This document shows positions 62,936-64,000 of a stretch of DNA of 64,000 bases, piece by piece; position 1 is the stretch's first letter, and every line of letters starts with the position of its first letter. The notes below the pieces were generated by a model. That model searched no databases. It was not told the DNA's origin and was given only the letters and a program-made list of their open reading frames with translations. The translations under genes were made by a program, and so were the position numbers. The stretch comes from Methylobacter sp. GTDB taxonomy: Bacteria > Pseudomonadota > Gammaproteobacteria > Methylococcales > Methylomonadaceae. Where the stretch lies: positions 3,849 to 67,848 of the forward strand of contig JALNYY010000007.1 of assembly GCA_023229605.1 (NCBI GenBank). Reading direction: 5' to 3'.

Positions 62936-63986
62936 TCAGACTTTAAGCCGATAACCTACTGACTCCGTCAATAAATACTGCGGCTGAGTCGGGTCGGTCT
63001 CCGGTTTTTGCCTGAGTCGGCTCATGTGAATTTGTAAATAATGCGAATTATCTTTATAGGACGGCCCCCAGACTTCCTTGAGCAGATATTGATGCGTCAT
63101 ACCTTGCCTGCATTTTTAACCAGCACCGACAATAGCCGGTATTGAATCGGTGTGAGATGAATGTCCCGGTCGCCAACCGTGATCTGACGCTTCAGTAAAT
63201 CGACTTGCAGCGCGCCGCTGGTAAACACAGCGGACCGGCCCTGCTCAGGATTTTGTACCGAATGACGCATCGCCACGCGGATACCGGTGCGAACCAGACG
63301 CTCGGTCAGTGCGTTCGGACCTATGCACACCAGAATACGCTCACTGACCTGCCAGACTTCACGGATAAAATGCCTGATTGCTTCACGGGCTTGTTGCGGG
63401 ATATAAACCTTGCCGTCTTTGAGTCTGTTCAGCAGCTCGTCGGGCGGCAGGTCAACCAGTCCGATTTCGTTGGCCTCTTCAAATACCGTATCCGGCACGG
63501 TTTCCCAAACCCGTATGCCGGAAATCTGGCTTATATCGTCATTGAGGCTTTCCATATGCTGCACATTGAGCGTGGTGTAGACATCGATACCTGCTCGAGT
63601 AGTTCTTCGACGTTCTGCCAACGCTTGGGGTGTCTGCAACCTTGCGCATTGGTGTGGGCCAGCTGATCGACCAGAATGATCGACGGTTTACGATTGAGTG
63701 CGGCATCGAGATCGAACTCGTACAAGAGCGTGCCGCGGTAATCAATCTGTTTGGGCGGCAACACTTCCAGTCCTTCCCGGAACGAGGCGGTATCTTTACG
63801 GTCATGCGTTTCCAATATATCCATGTGTTCGGATCGTCTCTCCCTGGCTGCCAGCAACATTGTATAAGTTTTCCCCACGCCCGCCGCCGCACCGAAAAAA
63901 ATCTTCAGTCTGCCTCGACTGGCACGGCTTCGCTCACGCTCGACACGAGCCAGCAATTCATCAGGATCAGGGCGTTCAATTTCCAT
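62936..63986 (-). pseudogene. Decayed kdpD-kdpE remnant
   Basis: Reading on the minus strand from an ATG at 63986, the KdpD N-terminal domain is clear: PDPDELLARVERE, Walker A FFGAAAGVGKTYTML, then IILVDQLAHTNAQGCRHPKRWQNVEELLE. A one-base deletion near 63592 shifts frame; the next frame continues GIDVYTTLNVQHMESLNDD through VWQVSERILVCIG. It then passes without stop into KdpE: FTSGALQVDLLKRQ, DIHLTPIQYRLLSVLVKNAGKV. A second frameshift near 63100 leads to HQYLLKEVWGPSYKDNSHYL and YLLTESVGYRL. The kinase, sensor and receiver domains are gone. It cannot make a working potassium sensor. Confidence 0.88.
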
Positions 63987-64000
63987 TTTTGGAAACAGGC

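Noticed and set aside
1..64000. CRISPR array, tRNA or rRNA genes, intact insertion sequence or prophage
   Set aside because: No regularly spaced direct repeats, tRNA-like cloverleaf, rRNA segment, transposase or phage gene could be supported. The only repeats are short palindromes and tandem units.

Overview
The window reads as chromosomal DNA of a gammaproteobacterium. The gene order ygfB-pepP-ubiH-ubiI, diverging from zapA and a 6S RNA gene, matches the E. coli neighbourhood, and class 1A speD, pilS/pilR, typA, a crp-like gene beside a yhfA-like osmC gene, and an FNR gene point the same way. A large cobalamin operon, abundant hairpin repeats and several hypothetical membrane proteins would suit a methanotroph of the Methylococcales. 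That is a guess, because no methane-oxidation gene lies in the window.

Layout. 1-10 kb: the end of a 3-hydroxyisobutyrate dehydrogenase-like gene, rubredoxin and its reductase, then a one-direction cobalamin nucleotide-loop operon (bluB, cobT, cobS, cobC, cobD, cobQ, cbiB, cobU). The operon contains a toxin-antitoxin pair and several small palindromic repeats. 10-22.9 kb: housekeeping genes (mltB, sucCD, pilSR, an Ala/Pro/Lys-rich membrane-anchored protein, ubiI-ubiH-pepP-ygfB, a TIGR02449-type gene, zapA, 6S RNA, an EVE-domain gene). 23.2-47.8 kb: a surface polysaccharide (O-antigen-like) cluster of 20 genes on one strand. 47.8-62.8 kb: LysR regulator, rhodanese, typA, DUF3014 protein, Crp-like regulator, osmC, speD, glcF, tetR, DUF4242, a beta-propeller protein, nadE, a multi-span membrane protein, FNR, and a small membrane protein behind a perfect FNR box. 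62.9-64 kb: a decayed kdpD/kdpE remnant.

The polysaccharide cluster is the metabolic centre. It appears to supply at least three kinds of unusual sugar. (1) ManC-Gmd-ColD-ColC/Fcl lead from mannose-1-phosphate to a GDP-linked 3,6-dideoxyhexose, probably GDP-L-colitose. (2) RfbF-RfbG-RfbH make a CDP-linked 4-keto-3,6-dideoxyhexose. They are followed by a short-chain reductase and a thiamine-diphosphate enzyme of the acetolactate synthase family, the enzyme types used in Yersinia to add the two-carbon branch of yersiniose. (3) An RmlD-like reductase with WbvB/FnlA-like and WbvD/FnlC-like enzymes suggests an L-rhamnosamine/L-quinovosamine donor, and the WbpV-WbpL-WbpM trio suggests a chain start on QuiNAc or FucNAc. 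Five glycosyltransferases, one of the fucosyltransferase family GT10, and a Wzx flippase complete it. No Wzy or Wzz is evident.

The most unusual DNA-level signal is in the cobalamin operon. Small palindromic repeats sit at gene junctions or inside genes without breaking the reading frame. One is flanked by a 10-bp direct repeat carrying the cobD start codon. At two junctions a short ORF begins on the upstream stop codon, reads through the repeat and ends on the downstream start codon, which would preserve translational coupling.
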